Shown here: positions 22,901 to 32,224 of the stretch, one piece after another
How the letters are laid out: the number at the start of each line of letters is the position of its first letter
Numbering within the stretch: position 1 is the first letter of the stretch
From: Helicoverpa zea
Taxonomy: Eukaryota > Arthropoda > Insecta > Lepidoptera > Noctuidae
NCBI RefSeq assembly: GCF_022581195.2
Contig: NC_061473.1
Span: forward strand, 5,766,001 to 5,830,000
Direction: 5' to 3'
Length of the DNA: 64,000 nucleotides
Position numbers and translations under genes: made by a program
Notes under the pieces: generated by a model
Databases searched by the model: none
The model's input: only the letters and a program-made list of their open reading frames with translations
Told to the model about the DNA's origin: nothing

Positions 22901-25900
22901 GAGTGTACCCCCAGGCTGGCAGTACAAGAGCTGCCGCTGTCGTGCTACCGGCACCAGCTGCATCTGCGGCGCTGCGACGTGCTGCGCTCCGCCACCGCCA
23001 CGCAGGGACTGCGCCTGCATATGTTCACTGAAGGTAGAGTGTACCCCCAGGCTGGCAGTACAAGAGCTGCCGCTGTCGTGCTACCGGCACCAGCTGCATC
23101 TGCGGCGCTGCGACGTGCTGCGCTCCGCCACCGCCACGCAGGGACTGCGCCTGCATATGTTCACTGAAGGTAGAGTGTACCCCCAGGCTGGCAGTACAAG
23201 AGCTGCCGCTGTCGTGCTACCGGCACCAGCTGCATCTGCGGCGCTGCGACGTGCTGCGCTCCGCCACCGCCACGCAGGGACTGCGCCTGCATATGTTCAC
23301 TGAAGGTAGAGTGTACCCCCAGGCTGGCAGTACAAGAGCTGCCGCTGTCGTGCTACCGGCACCAGCTGCATCTGCGGCGCTGCGACGTGCTGCGCTCCGC
23401 CACCGCCACGCAGGGACTGCGCCTGCATATGTTCACTGAAGGTAGAGTGTACCCCCAGGCTGGCAGTACAAGAGCTGCCGCTGTCGTGCTACCGGCACCA
23501 GCTGCATCTGCGGCGCTGCGACGTGCTGCGCTCCGCCACCGCCACGCAGGGACTGCGCCTGCATATGTTCACTGAAGGTAGAGTGTACCCCCAGGCTGGC
23601 AGTACAAGAGCTGCCGCTGTCGTGCTACCGGCACCAGCTGCATCTGCGGCGCTGCGACGTGCTGCGCTCCGCCACCGCCACGCAGGGACTGCGCCTGCAT
23701 ATGTTCACTGAAGGTAGAGTGTACCCCCAGGCTGGCAGTACAAGAGCTGCCGCTGTCGTGCTACCGGCACCAGCTGCATCTGCGGCGCTGCGACGTGCTG
23801 CGCTCCGCCACCGCCACGCAGGGACTGCGCCTGCATATGTTCACTGAAGGTAGAGTGTACCCCCAGGCTGGCAGTACAAGAGCTGCCGCTGTCGTGCTAC
23901 CGGCACCAGCTGCATCTGCGGCGCTGCGACGTGCTGCGCTCCGCCACCGCCACGCAGGGACTGCGCCTGCATATGTTCACTGAAGGTAGAGTGTACCCCC
24001 AGGCTGGCAGTACAAGAGCTGCCGCTGTCGTGCTACCGGCACCAGCTGCATCTGCGGCGCTGCGACGTGCTGCGCTCCGCCACCGCCACGCAGGGACTGC
24101 GCCTGCATATGTTCACTGAAGGTAGAGTGTACCCCCAGGCTGGCAGTACAAGAGCTGCCGCTGTCGTGCTACCGGCACCAGCTGCATCTGCGGCGCTGCG
24201 ACGTGCTGCGCTCCGCCACCGCCACGCAGGGACTGCGCCTGCATATGTTCACTGAAGGTAGAGTGTACCCCCAGGCTGGCAGTACAAGAGCTGCCGCTGT
24301 CGTGCTACCGGCACCAGCTGCAAAGCTGCAAAGTTATTTTTAACCTGCAGTGGGGTCTACCAAGGCAAAACCCTGAATGTTTGAAAAAGTTAGCGCGGCC
24401 TGATCCGCGGCCGTGTCAGATCTCCTTCAAGCGTTGATTATTTTCAAAATGACAGTGTCAGCAATTAATTAGTAGCAACGGCTGGTAGTAACTAGGTAGC
24501 AACTTTACATATAAGAGTACACACAGTGTTTTGAATACTATCGTGGGCAGTAATCGCACATTAATACTTACTCTCACATCGAGCCTCACCCTACATGTTA
24601 CCTCCCATCTCCAGGTCCAGGTCGCACGGAAGGCGGCGGTCGCGGGGTATGCCGCGTGGTCCGCTTCGGCAGCTCGGCGCAGCGCGTGGTGGCGGCGCTC
24701 GGAGCCCCGGCGCGGGTCTACTACAAGGCCGACGACAAGATGCGCATCCACCGACCCACTGCCCGCCGCCGTCCCCCGCCGGCTTCGGACTACTTCTTCA
24801 ACTATTTTACGTTAGGCCTGGTTAGTATGTGCTGTAGTTACGAATTACGTCGCCTTTCGAAAACTCTGAAATCAAAAATTCGAATAAATAAAAAAAATGC
24901 ATGAACAAGAAAGAGTTTAAAAATAACAATCTGCCATGTCAGTCAGGTAAGAAAGACTACCAAAATAATAAAAAAATATTTTACTCAAATAACGACCACA
25001 AAACTCTGAGATATCCTTCTCGTATGTCTTTGTAGGATTCCCACGTACAAAAAAGGGTGTAATGATTTCTAAGTAGATCTAAATTTCCAAAAAAATACTA
25101 ACTTTCAAAAACAAGATCGTAAAACTCAACATTTATCAAATCATTTATTCAACCTTGGCTGCAAAACCGCACTTTTTGAACGTCAAAAATTTACAAAACA
25201 GCCCCCGGAACGCCCGTCCTTTACCACTTCCAATGTGTTTTTGCTGGGAAGAAGTGGCGAAAAAAAATCCGTTTTTTTTTTTCATGAAGCTTTGTAATGT
25301 TACTAATGAATATTTCCGTATCTCCTCAGGACGTGCTATTCGACGCGCGTACGCACCAGGTGAAGAAGTTCGTGCTGCACACCAACTACCCGGGACACTA
25401 CAACTTCAACATGTACCATCGCTGCGAGTTCGAGCTCACCGTGCAGCCTGACAAGTTAGTACACAACATATTATTAAGCCTGTAATAACTTTGAGTAGTA
25501 GTGAATTTAATTTACTAAGATGTATGTGCATGTTAGATATAAAAATTAAATTAATTTTGTAAACATAGTAAGTGCCTACATAAGAATATGACATTGTGAT
25601 TTACTCCACGAGTATTGTAAATATCAACTCTCAATTATTAGGTATGTTATCGAGTTAGCTGTATGTATTATTAAAGTATGTGCTAAGAGTACAATAATAC
25701 TAAGTATGTTACAATAATAGTAAAGTTGTTGCAAGTTCTCAAGATAGATTCTGGAGAATGTAGTTATTGGTCGATTAAAATCAATTTATTGTAAGTAGTA
25801 ATGAAATTGAAATCGAATGAAGTAATCAGTTTAGATTGAATAAACTGGTTAATCGATATCGAATTAAATAATCGATTCAAATTGAATGAAATACTTAATC

Positions 25901-28305
25901 GAATTAAATAATCGATTCAAATCAAACGAAATAATCGATTCAAATTGAATGAAATACTTAATCGAATATAATAATCGATTCAAAATCGAATGAAATAATC
26001 GATGCAAATCTAATGAGATTAGCAATTCAAATCGATATTTTCATCGATTAAATCAATTCTATTTTCATCGATTTTTTCATCGACTTTTTATCGATTAGAT
26101 ACATTTCAACCGACTTCTCACAACACCCCATCCCTCCACAGATGCGAAGCGAACTCGCTAGTAGAGAGTCGCGGCGCAGTCTGTATCACTGCGTACAGCA
26201 AGTGGGAGGTGGTGTCCCGCGCTCTGCGCGTGGCCGAGCGCCCCGTCGTGCTCAACAGAGCTTCTTCTACTAATACTACCAATCCTTTCGGCTCTACCTT
26301 CTGTTATGGGTACCAGGATATTATTTTTGAGGTGAGCTAAACATTTTTGTAAAAATATCTACTACTAGCTTCCGCCAGCGGCTTCGCCCGTGGAGTGTTG
26401 ATAAAAAGTTTCCTATGTGTTAATCCAGGGTATAACCTATCTAACCAAATTTCAACCAAATCGGTCCAGCCGTTTTTGCGTGATTGAATAACAGCAGTCT
26501 GTTCGGGTGGACGAAGGCTCATCAACTTGGTCGACTTTGAATGTTGGCGTTCCACAAGGCGGCATACTCTCACCTCTTCTATTCTCGATATTTATAAATC
26601 TTCTCACTCTCGAACTTCAGTGTTCGTATCATCTCTATGCCGATGACCTGCAGCTTTACCGCCACACCAAAGCTATTAACTTAATGGAAACACTTGACAA
26701 AATTAACGCAGATTTAGAAGTGGTAAAGAATTGGTCTGACAGGTTTGGGGTGGAGGTTAACCCTACCAAGTGTCAAGCCATTATTATTGGAGGCTCGAGA
26801 GCTATGAGCAAAGTTGATGGTCTTGTCTTACCACCGTTAGTTTTTAATGGTATCAACATTCCGTACAGCTGCACTGTGAAAAATCTTGGCCTACACCTTG
26901 ACTCCACGCTGAATTGGCAATCACAGGTTGCAGCTGTCAGTCAAAAAGTGACCGGTACGTTGCGGTTCCTCTATCGCTTGAAAAATTTTCTCCCGGTTAA
27001 CGTGAAGGCGACGCTTATGCAAACCTTAATCTTTCCCATAATCGACTATGGTGATGTTTGCTACTACGACCTGAATGCAGATCTGCTCAATAAACTTGAC
27101 CGGCTTCTCAACAATTGCATTCGATTCGTTTTTAATCTCCGCAAGTACGATCATGTGTCAGCCTATCGAGCGCAACTTAAATGGCTACCGATAAGACAAC
27201 GACGTGTGATGAGGGCATTAACTACTCTTTTTTCTATACTATACACCCCGTCTTCACCTTCATACTTAACCTCCCACTTTCAGTATGTGTGTTCACAGCA
27301 CAACAAAAATCTCCGCTCCTCTAATAATCGTCTTCTTCATTGCCCTGCTCACCGTTCAGATATTGTTCATTCTTCCTTCTTTGTGAAATCTATTCTTCTC
27401 TGGAATGAGTTACCTCTTGAGATCAGGATGGTTAACAGTCGTTATACATTCAAAAAGAAATTACGCGACCACATCCACAGGAAATTGGCAGAGTCGCTAC
27501 CGTAGATTATTATTATTTTTTTAATTTATTTTGTCTCTCTTGGCAATTGTAATATGTATGTATTAAGTATGTATGTATAGTATGTGTATGTATAATATAT
27601 ATTAGTATTTTTTTTTTACACTAAATGTCATAACATATAATCTTTGCACCTACCACTGCTATTTCTCCACCACCCAAAGGTAGACTGGTAGAAAACGCCT
27701 AAGGCGTTAAGTCCGCCCTTGTACAAAATGTGCAGAAATATTAAATAAAATAAATAAATAACAAACATACATCCATACATTCTCACAAACTTTCACATTT
27801 ATTATAAGTAGGATTTACATATATAAGAGAAAGTTGTGTTGGTAACACTATTTGTTACCTACGTAAGAACGGCAGAAAAAGGTCTTGAAAACTTTACACG
27901 TTTTAAGGATGATGCTATTTTCAAGGGGTTTTCAATCGAGTTTCGTATCGAATTTACAAAAAGGCCAATGCTTAATAGTATTATAATTTTGAAAGTAACT
28001 CTGTCGTATGTCTGTAACTGAATCGATTCAAACGATATTCGGTGCACGGATCCGGACTCTGAGAAAGGACATGACCACTTTTTATTAGGGTCCTGGAAGC
28101 TGTTCCCCCGACATATGGGTAGATCCGCTGGAAGCAGCTAGTCTTAGCACCAGAAATATTTGGACCGCAAGAAACAACCAGTCTTAATACCAAATTATAA
28201 CATGACAAATATTTTCAGGTGATGTCAAACAACTACATAGCATCGATCACGCTGTACCAGCCCGAGGGCTCGCGGCCCCGCTACGCCGTCAACTCCATCG
28301 CGTGA
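7916..28305 (+). CDS. PHAF1: PHAF1 (C16orf70/UPF0183) phagophore-associated factor, complete, 10 exons
   Basis: Exons: 7916-7979, 16821-16903, 17619-17746, 19731-19890, 20710-20805, 21251-21401, 24615-24820, 25330-25454, 26142-26331 and 28219-28305 (TGA 28303-28305). They sum to 1290 nt, or 429 residues; the human protein is about 420. All junctions are GT-AG and the phases close. Family hallmarks in order: start MLDLEIVPERSLGCDAWEF; DGIRLIFDPVAQRLKVIE; SIEQVEHCFGATHPG with LNFRGLSF; HGLGSLQFPNG; VLRSATATQGLRL; KADDKMRIH and DYFFNYFTLG; VKKFVLHTNYPGHYNFNMY; TAYSKWE; NTTNPFGSTFCYG; then ASITLYQP. In mammals PHAF1 acts with BCAS3 on autophagic membranes; a similar role here is inferred. Exons 4 and 6 are each followed by tandem copies of themselves. 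Only the first copy of each was used here, and the extra copies would break the frame if retained. Confidence 0.94.
8652..8950. mobile_element. Penelope-like/retroelement terminal repeat with inverted ends
   Basis: The left arm CATTTAAATAAAACTACTTT (about 8684) is mirrored at about 8930-8947 by AAAGTAGTTTTATTTAAATTG. The sequence TCCGAAACGTCGGGATTAAA near 8880 lies just inside the right arm. The first about 55 bp recur as a direct repeat at 9249-9300. Combined direct and inverted end repeats plus a CCGAAACGTC core are features I associate with Penelope-like elements. No reverse transcriptase remains between the repeats. Confidence 0.45.
9249..9325. repeat. Direct partial copy of the 8652 repeat
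   Basis: ATTGATTTCTGACACTTACG and the following ATTTAAATAAAACTACTTTT repeat the start of the element at 8652 almost base for base. It then runs into TTATCGCGGTTATATTAATA, the mirror of that element's end. It is probably a solo or truncated terminal repeat in PHAF1 intron 1. Confidence 0.55.
9326..10919. other. Intronic AT-rich DNA, nothing recognisable
   Basis: This is PHAF1 intron 1. I see no exon-like frame, terminal repeat or protein relic here. Confidence 0.4.
10920..11110 (+). repeat. SINE-like repeat (copy 1 of 3)
   Basis: It contains CCGGGGCTGTAGGATTGTTC, GAAAGAGCTACCGCGGCCCT and GCTGCTAACACACAGCGGGA. The reverse complement of the same blocks, in mirrored order, makes up the insertion at 18826-18992. 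A weaker copy lies at about 53990-54145. Confidence 0.6.
12541..13622. repeat. Inverted ACCAAA/TTTGGT block cluster around a GC-rich core
   Basis: A GC-rich island (about 13010-13260) sits in very AT-rich DNA. It carries a perfect hairpin with arms GCTGGCCGGC and GCCGGCCAGC at 13130-13152. On each side are related blocks in opposite orientation. For example, 12904-12935 (CCCAAAATGGATTAATGGTC) is mirrored at 13565-13595, and ACTACCAAAA near 12960 is mirrored by TTTGGTAGT near 13610. The blocks do not nest as simple terminal repeats, so I cannot assign a transposon class. A smaller GC-rich patch lies at 12570-12645. Apparent ORFs in the core have no recognisable family. Confidence 0.45.
14129..14505 (-). 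mobile_element. MITE of the GGGGCCCGATTCTCCTAA family, nested in the hAT element
   Basis: The ends GGGGCAAGATTCTCCTAA and TTAGGAGAATCGGGCCCC are inverted repeats. The body matches, in reverse orientation, the copies at 40347-40738 and 60898-61290. The interior is rich in CGATT/AATCG words. It lies wholly inside the hAT element, so it inserted later. Confidence 0.78.
14740..15195. repeat. 126-bp minisatellite (about 3.6 copies) inside the hAT element
   Basis: The block AAACAAAAAGTTAAGTACG recurs at 14831, 14957 and 15083, exactly 126 bp apart. Each unit ends with the near-palindrome GCTCGCTTCGCTCGCG. A diverged first unit begins before 14800. Because 126 is divisible by 3, a 148-codon frame (14813-15259) runs through the array. 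It shows no known family and is best seen as a by-product of the period. Confidence 0.75.
15328..16820. other. End of PHAF1 intron 1, nothing recognisable
   Basis: AT-rich intron without recognisable repeats or exon-like frames. It ends in TGTGTTTCAG, the acceptor of exon 2. Confidence 0.4.
16978..17110 (+). repeat. tRNA-derived SINE fragment
   Basis: A degraded A-box-like region (ACACAGTGGTC) is followed about 35 nt later by a B-box-like CCCGGGTTCAAATTCCTGGG. This is the layout of a tRNA-derived Pol III promoter. No cloverleaf can be closed, so it is a SINE head, not a tRNA gene. It lies in PHAF1 intron 2. Confidence 0.5.
18400..18450. repeat. Near-perfect short hairpin
   Basis: AAATTATTCTTATCTGTATA is mirrored by TATACAGATTAGAATAATTT across a short centre containing CAGGC. 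The stem is about 22-24 bp with one mismatch. It lies in PHAF1 intron 3. Confidence 0.7.
18688..18825 (+). repeat. Intronic duplicated segment, copy A
   Basis: About 135 bp from ACATTATAATGTTAGCTTCA to ACACGCATAGCG is repeated at 19137-19270 with few differences (TCAGTTTCCATGTCCCTACA in both). Copy A is interrupted at its end by a SINE-like insertion. Confidence 0.7.
18826..18992 (-). mobile_element. SINE-like insertion with 10-bp target duplication (copy 2 of 3)
   Basis: The direct repeat ACGCATAGCG flanks the insert at 18816-18825 and 18993-19002. The insert begins with a T run, the reverse of an A tail, so it lies on the minus strand. It carries the reverse complement of the repeat at 10920-11110, including AGGGCCGCGGTAACTCTTTC. 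Confidence 0.75.
19137..19270 (+). repeat. Intronic duplicated segment, copy B
   Basis: Second copy of the segment at 18688-18825, without the SINE insertion. It therefore shows the pre-insertion state through ACACGCATAGCG. Confidence 0.7.
19731..20297 (+). repeat. 176-bp tandem array of PHAF1 exon 4 (3.2 copies)
   Basis: Exon 4 (160 nt) occurs at 19731-19890, 19907-20066 and 20083-20242, with a 39-nt fourth start at 20259-20297. Copies are separated by exactly 16 nt, GTAAGATACATTGCAG (GTAAGTTACATTGCAG after the third copy). That spacer contains the exon's donor and an acceptor-like CAG, and is too short to be spliced as an intron. Because 176 is not divisible by 3, retaining two copies would shift the frame. 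The three full exon copies appear identical. Confidence 0.93.
21296..24322 (+). repeat. 136-bp tandem array derived from PHAF1 exon 6 (about 22.3 copies)
   Basis: The array starts inside exon 6 (21251-21401) and runs to 24322, about 3027 bp. ATGTTCACTGAAG recurs every 136 bp from 21389. Each unit is a 119-nt exon copy plus 17 nt, GTAGAGTGTACCCCCAG, between the exon's donor and a CAG. Relative to exon 6 each unit lacks 32 nt after its first 13-14 nt, and it begins GCTGGCAGTACAA. I saw no base differences between internal units. The last unit breaks off at GCACCAGCTGCA. Each unit shifts the frame by one and the TGA in TTCACTGAAGG closes one frame, so the array is not a long ORF. Confidence 0.95.
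25150..25280. repeat. Dispersed repeat, copy A (PHAF1 intron 7)
   Basis: CTTTTTGAACGTC..., CCGGAACGCCCGTCCTT and ACCACTTCCAATGTGTTTTT recur in reverse orientation at 57770-57885 (AAAACACATAGGAAGTGGTG, GGGCGGGCGTTTTGGGGGCT). It is a dispersed family of unknown class. Confidence 0.6.
25760..26100. repeat. ATCGATT-rich degenerate minisatellite
   Basis: Words such as AATAATCGATTCAAAT, GAATGAAATACTTAATCGAA and TTTTCATCGATT recur more than ten times in about 340 bp of intron 8, in both orientations. The spacing is irregular, about 20-45 bp. It ends just before the exon 9 acceptor tract. Confidence 0.75.
26363..26495 (+). repeat. Lepidopteran SINE/LINE-tail repeat, 5' half
   Basis: It contains CTTCCGCCAGCGGCTTCGCC, an imperfect AGGGTATAACCTAT, and AAATCGGTCCAGCCGTTTTT. 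This is the common lepidopteran repeat with a GCTTCGCCCG head and a CCGTTTTTGCGTG tail. Its 3' end resumes at 27762 after a LINE insertion. Confidence 0.7.
26496..27761 (+). mobile_element. 5'-truncated CR1-group non-LTR retrotransposon (intron 9)
   Basis: It is a 3' fragment with a long open frame (next entry) and a short 3' UTR, and it ends in an AAATAAATAAATAA-type tail at 27740-27763. It splits an older repeat (26363-26495 and 27762-27815). AATAACA occurs at both junctions and fits a short target duplication, though it merges with the tail. It lies on the same strand as PHAF1. Confidence 0.82.
26507..27505 (+). pseudogene. Reverse transcriptase C-terminal half, CR1-group LINE ORF2 fragment
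   Basis: 332 codons without a stop. The frame starts just before GVPQGGILSPLLFSIFIN, has the catalytic YADDLQLY, then VKNLGLHLDSTLNW and LRKYDHVSAYR. It continues into the thumb and C-terminal region ending FKKKLRDHIHRKL. The upstream endonuclease and palm/finger segments are missing, so it cannot encode a working enzyme. The YADDLQLY form and the YDHVSxYR block favour the CR1/Rex/Kiri side over Jockey. The frame is unusually intact for a dead copy, suggesting recent insertion. Confidence 0.85.
27762..27815 (+). repeat. Lepidopteran tail repeat, 3' half (after LINE insertion)
   Basis: AACAAACATACATCCATACA and CTCACAAACTTTCACATTTA complete the repeat broken at 26495. Intact lepidopteran copies of this family end this way. 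Confidence 0.65.
27965..28090 (+). repeat. Non-LTR 3'-tail-like repeat
   Basis: AAAGTAACTCTGTC, CTGTAACTGAATCGATTCAA and GAGAAAGGACATGACC resemble the stretch at 32720-32850 (AAAGTAACTCTGTC, TGAGAAAGGACATAGG). The two are copies of one dispersed family. Confidence 0.5.
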
Positions 28306-29430
28306 CACAGCCAGGTAATATTGTGTCTTATTACTTTTGAAATAAGGTTCATTTTACAATGTGAATGCTAGCTGTTCAGAAGACGCTTAGGTTTTGAAAT
28401 AAGAATAGCTTTGTCAGAACAATTTGTTCTCTTCTTGTTCGATTTTTAAAAGATATTTTTTTCCTACACAGGCATCCCCAAGCAAAGGTAAAAAATACAC
28501 GTCCTGAACGATTTCGGTTGTCAGTCACCACACAAAACCTACTCCCGAGTGGTTCCCCACACAATGTCGAAAATGTTCAACTTTCTACTAAAACAACTTC
28601 AGCCGAAGTGACTACATATCTTTACCACGAAGCACCTAAGAGGAAGCAGTATTTTTAAAAATGTGATAAAAAAACTGTGAAAAAAAAAACTCGAAAAAAG
28701 TGAGTGACAGATCTCAGACGGTGTGTTAAGTCTTATTTAATTCCTTAGACGGACTAATAGTTAATGTTTTATTTTTAAGCTTAATTAAGTTGGTATATTT
28801 CAAAAGTGAACATTGATTTTTTTAATAATAGTCAAATGTGTTCTTGTAATTTTAACTTTTTAACGCCATAGTGCAAGAATATTGTGTCACAGACAACGTA
28901 TTCTTACACTATGGTTATGGGATAAAAAATTAGAAAAAAAAAACATGGAAAAAAACTAGAAATAGACTGTGCTGTAAATATTTTTGAGAATTTGATGAGA
29001 ACTTAAATAATAATATGAAATTGATGTATTTTTTCTAAAAAGAAATGATTTTTCGATCGAGACGTTTGGTAGTGAGTGTGTAAAAAAATCGTGCAAAAGT
29101 ATTTTGTCAGCACCACAGATTATGTTGAGCTAGTGTGCATAACTTGTGTTATCACCCAAAATCGTGTATCATTTATTTTATCGAACATTTTATTTCGTAC
29201 ATATCTTAATTTTATTTAAATAAAAAAAATGTTATACTTATTTATATAATATTAAATATTGATGGATATTTGTTATGTAAATTATTATTTTTTTGCGCAA
29301 AGGAAATCGCACAGTGTGCGCCTTTTCTGAATTTCTTAGTAATAATTATGAAAGTGTATTGAAGGATTTTAAGAGATGCTTGGATAAAAATATCTTTAAG
29401 GTTATTGCTGTGCGAATGTGAAATAAACAC
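28306..29430 (+). other. Probable PHAF1 3' UTR with a possible 3' UTR intron
   Basis: A good donor (CAG|GTAATA, intron start 28315) lies just after the stop, and TTTTTTTCCTACACAG ends at 28471. A spliced 3' UTR is therefore possible. AATAAA occurs at 29219-29224 and 29422-29427. No coding frame is supported here. Confidence 0.4.
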
Positions 29431-30144
29431 TTTTGGCAAAAATGTCACAAAATAGCCTTCGTTTTAAAATGGCTTCTTAAAATTAAGATAACATGGTCTA
29501 TAAGAAATGCGTGTTGCGGCTCTCAAATACTGATTTTATGAAGTACAAAATTTATTTTTAAAAAGTATTTTTTAACGTTTTTTAAAATAGAAAAAATGGT
29601 GTTTTTAATTTTTTGACAAAACATTTTGGAAATGTTTTGTAGATTTTTTGAGAAAATTGAAATTCGAATCGTGGATTTTATTTTTGAAATTGTATTTTTT
29701 AAGGTTCTTTTAATTATGATTGTGGCTCTTGTTTATATGGCTGTTGGGCATACTTTAAAGCTCTTTGGGCCATCTTTAAAAAGACGACAAATACATAGTA
29801 TGAATTGATTCTTTTGTCAAAAAAATCCCCAAAAAACTGTTATTGACTACACAATCCGTAAGTTACTTTCTTAACAACAATTTTTCACAGGATTGCAAAA
29901 TAGTTTTTTTCACTCAATATAATATATAACTTTAAAGTATGTTCATAGGCATATAATCTGTAGAAACCTTACAGCCATGGACGATAAAACTTGGCTATTA
30001 GATGACGCACGCTACTTTGCATAGACTAATAAAAACTTTTGACCTCAGACCTCTTTGGTAACAAAAAGCTTAGGATTTCTAGTGCCAATGACGTTTCGTT
30101 CAATATTCATGTCATTTTGGTATAGTCTGACCGTTTTTTTGTGC

Positions 30145-30192
30145 AGTTGACAGTTGCTGTCAATTGAAAATGACAGCTGTCAATTGTACAGA
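30145..30192. repeat. Short inverted/direct TGACAG repeat cluster
   Basis: TTGACAGTTGCTGTCAATTG is followed by TGACAGCTGTCAATTG. Each half is nearly self-complementary and the halves repeat each other, so the segment can fold several ways. Related words occur at 46705-46725 and 58411-58431. Confidence 0.5.
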
Positions 30193-30199
30193 TGCGGTG

Positions 30200-32220
30200 G
30201 CACTCTAAATGAGCTTATAGGCTTCACGATGTCGAGGCGGTTGTGATGTTTTACTAAACTGCTGTTACGGCAATATGACACTTTAGCTTTGGTAAGGTTT
30301 AAACGTCGCTTAGATTTGCTGTTGGACCGAGTTTGAAAAACGAACCTTTTTATTTGTTGTACTAATTCGGGCCGTCGTCAACAGATGGCGTTGTAATAAG
30401 AAAAATATTGATGCAAAGATATGTTGTAATTTGTTATTGTTGTACCTAGATAAGATTTGGTTTTAATTATTTTTTCAGTAATAATGGTTTGAAATGCGGT
30501 TCAAAAGCAAAATTAGTATGTTTGTTAATGCACAATATGTCACTTGTGTGATTGTCGAGTAATGGCTGTGGTGCCATAATGTAACAAGAAAAAAAAATGA
30601 AAAAATTGACATAATACAATAAAAAAAGTATTAAATTTAAGGTAGCTCTATGCTACGCTCTTGTTCTGCGTGTGCGAATGTTTTGCCGAAATAACTCGCA
30701 TTATCTGAATTCCTTGTAATTATTTATAAAATAAAATAAAAATAACGATCAATATCACGTTTTCTGATTTTTAAGCCTTTTTTTACAATTTCATCCAAAA
30801 TCTACCAAAAAAAAAAACAAATTCGAAAATTGAATTCAGTAATGGCGGGAACTTGTCAAAAGATACGCACACACTTGAACACAATTATTTTTATATCGAT
30901 TAGCTTATTTCGTCACTCGGTGGCGTGTATCGATTCATACGTCATTAATCTACATGTAACTATGTCAGCCTTTTGGTCCTTTCGATTTTAGATATATTAC
31001 CATAGAGAACAAAATGAGGAGCGGAGGTGTCATAACGCAAAATCTCCTGAGAAAGTAGCCCGCTAAAATGCGGGTGTTCAGGGGACGAAGAACGTTACTA
31101 GCTCCGTGTAAGGGCTTGCACGCCTTCTATGGAACCCGACCAATTTTCAAAATAAAATCACCAATGAATCAACAGCAATCTTTGACAGATAAGATTTGAC
31201 AAGGAATCCGGACTTCTCGTTAGTTCTAGTAACTGATCACGCCTACCGTACGTAGCTTGACCTACAAGAAGGCGCCTGATCTATCTTCGTCATGGCATCT
31301 CCGCTATCTTTCCTTTCTCCGTGGATACAACAAATCGTTTTGATTTTATGTTTTGCAAAGTCACTGTGATTTATTGATTTCATAACATTATGATAGAAGT
31401 GTCTTCTTTAATTGATATTATCTAATTGATGATGTTAATCACCAATTATTTTAAATGAGTCCGAATACACAAACGGCAAAATGACATTTCCTGTTTCTTC
31501 AATGTAGAGATATACCATCCAGTGCCCGTCGAATGTTGTTCTGGTCCGCTCGCTATAACAAACAGTAACAAATGCATAAAATATGTGCTAAATAGCATTC
31601 TCTTCAAAATTGTCTTATTTTTCAATAAATGCCTCTTATATATTTTTTATTTTATTATAAGTCTTTTATTTTTTCAATCTGAAAAGAAATGTCGAATCAA
31701 TATAACATATATTAATTGCTATATGCGATAAGAATGCGAATCTACCTATAGTAAGAAGTTCCTGTATATCATTTACTACAGATAAAAAATTATAATGATA
31801 AATCAACAAGGTTAAGCCGATTTCAAATTTTTTCGGATGATTGTGAAACAAACGATCAATGATAATAGATTGATTGATATTGATACCAGTATATGATATA
31901 ACGATATCATAATACTCGAAAGATAAAGATAAATTCATTATACAGGTGTTTTTTATCTTTATTTTACCAAAACATTGTATTACTACAGACAGATACACAG
32001 TTTTAGATTAGATAAATGGTTGTAATTTTATGATTCATCACGTTTTATGTTTCAGTTATGTAATCTGATTTATTACATGAACAATTTCCTTCTTACTTAA
32101 GAGGCATATTTGCGGAAATAAAATCTATTCAGTCTCCAATAAAAACGTGATTAATGTCTTTGGCAAGGTAAAATAATACTTTCACTTGTAAACTCGGTTT
32201 TCACAATTTTGTCACTGTCG
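30200..32220. other. Intergenic, no recognisable gene
   Basis: AT-rich. A moderately GC-rich patch at 31006-31300 (AGTAGCCCGCTAAAATGCGG, GGGCTTGCACGCCTTCTATG) looks like a transposon relic but has no second copy in the window to define it. Confidence 0.4.
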
Positions 32221-32224
32221 ATAA

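Noticed and set aside
21275..24255. A series of identical 62-codon frames, one per 136-bp unit
   Set aside because: They are the same out-of-frame reading of exon 6 in every unit, closed by the TGA in TTCACTGAAGG. The true frame of PHAF1 differs, so they are not genes.
21296..24322. CRISPR-like regular repeat array
   Set aside because: There are no variable spacers, the unit is 136 bp of exon sequence, and the DNA is eukaryotic.
24458..24904. Alternative frames over PHAF1 exon 7
   Set aside because: They are shifted or antisense readings of exon 7, whose frame is fixed by DYFFNYFTLG and the splice phases.
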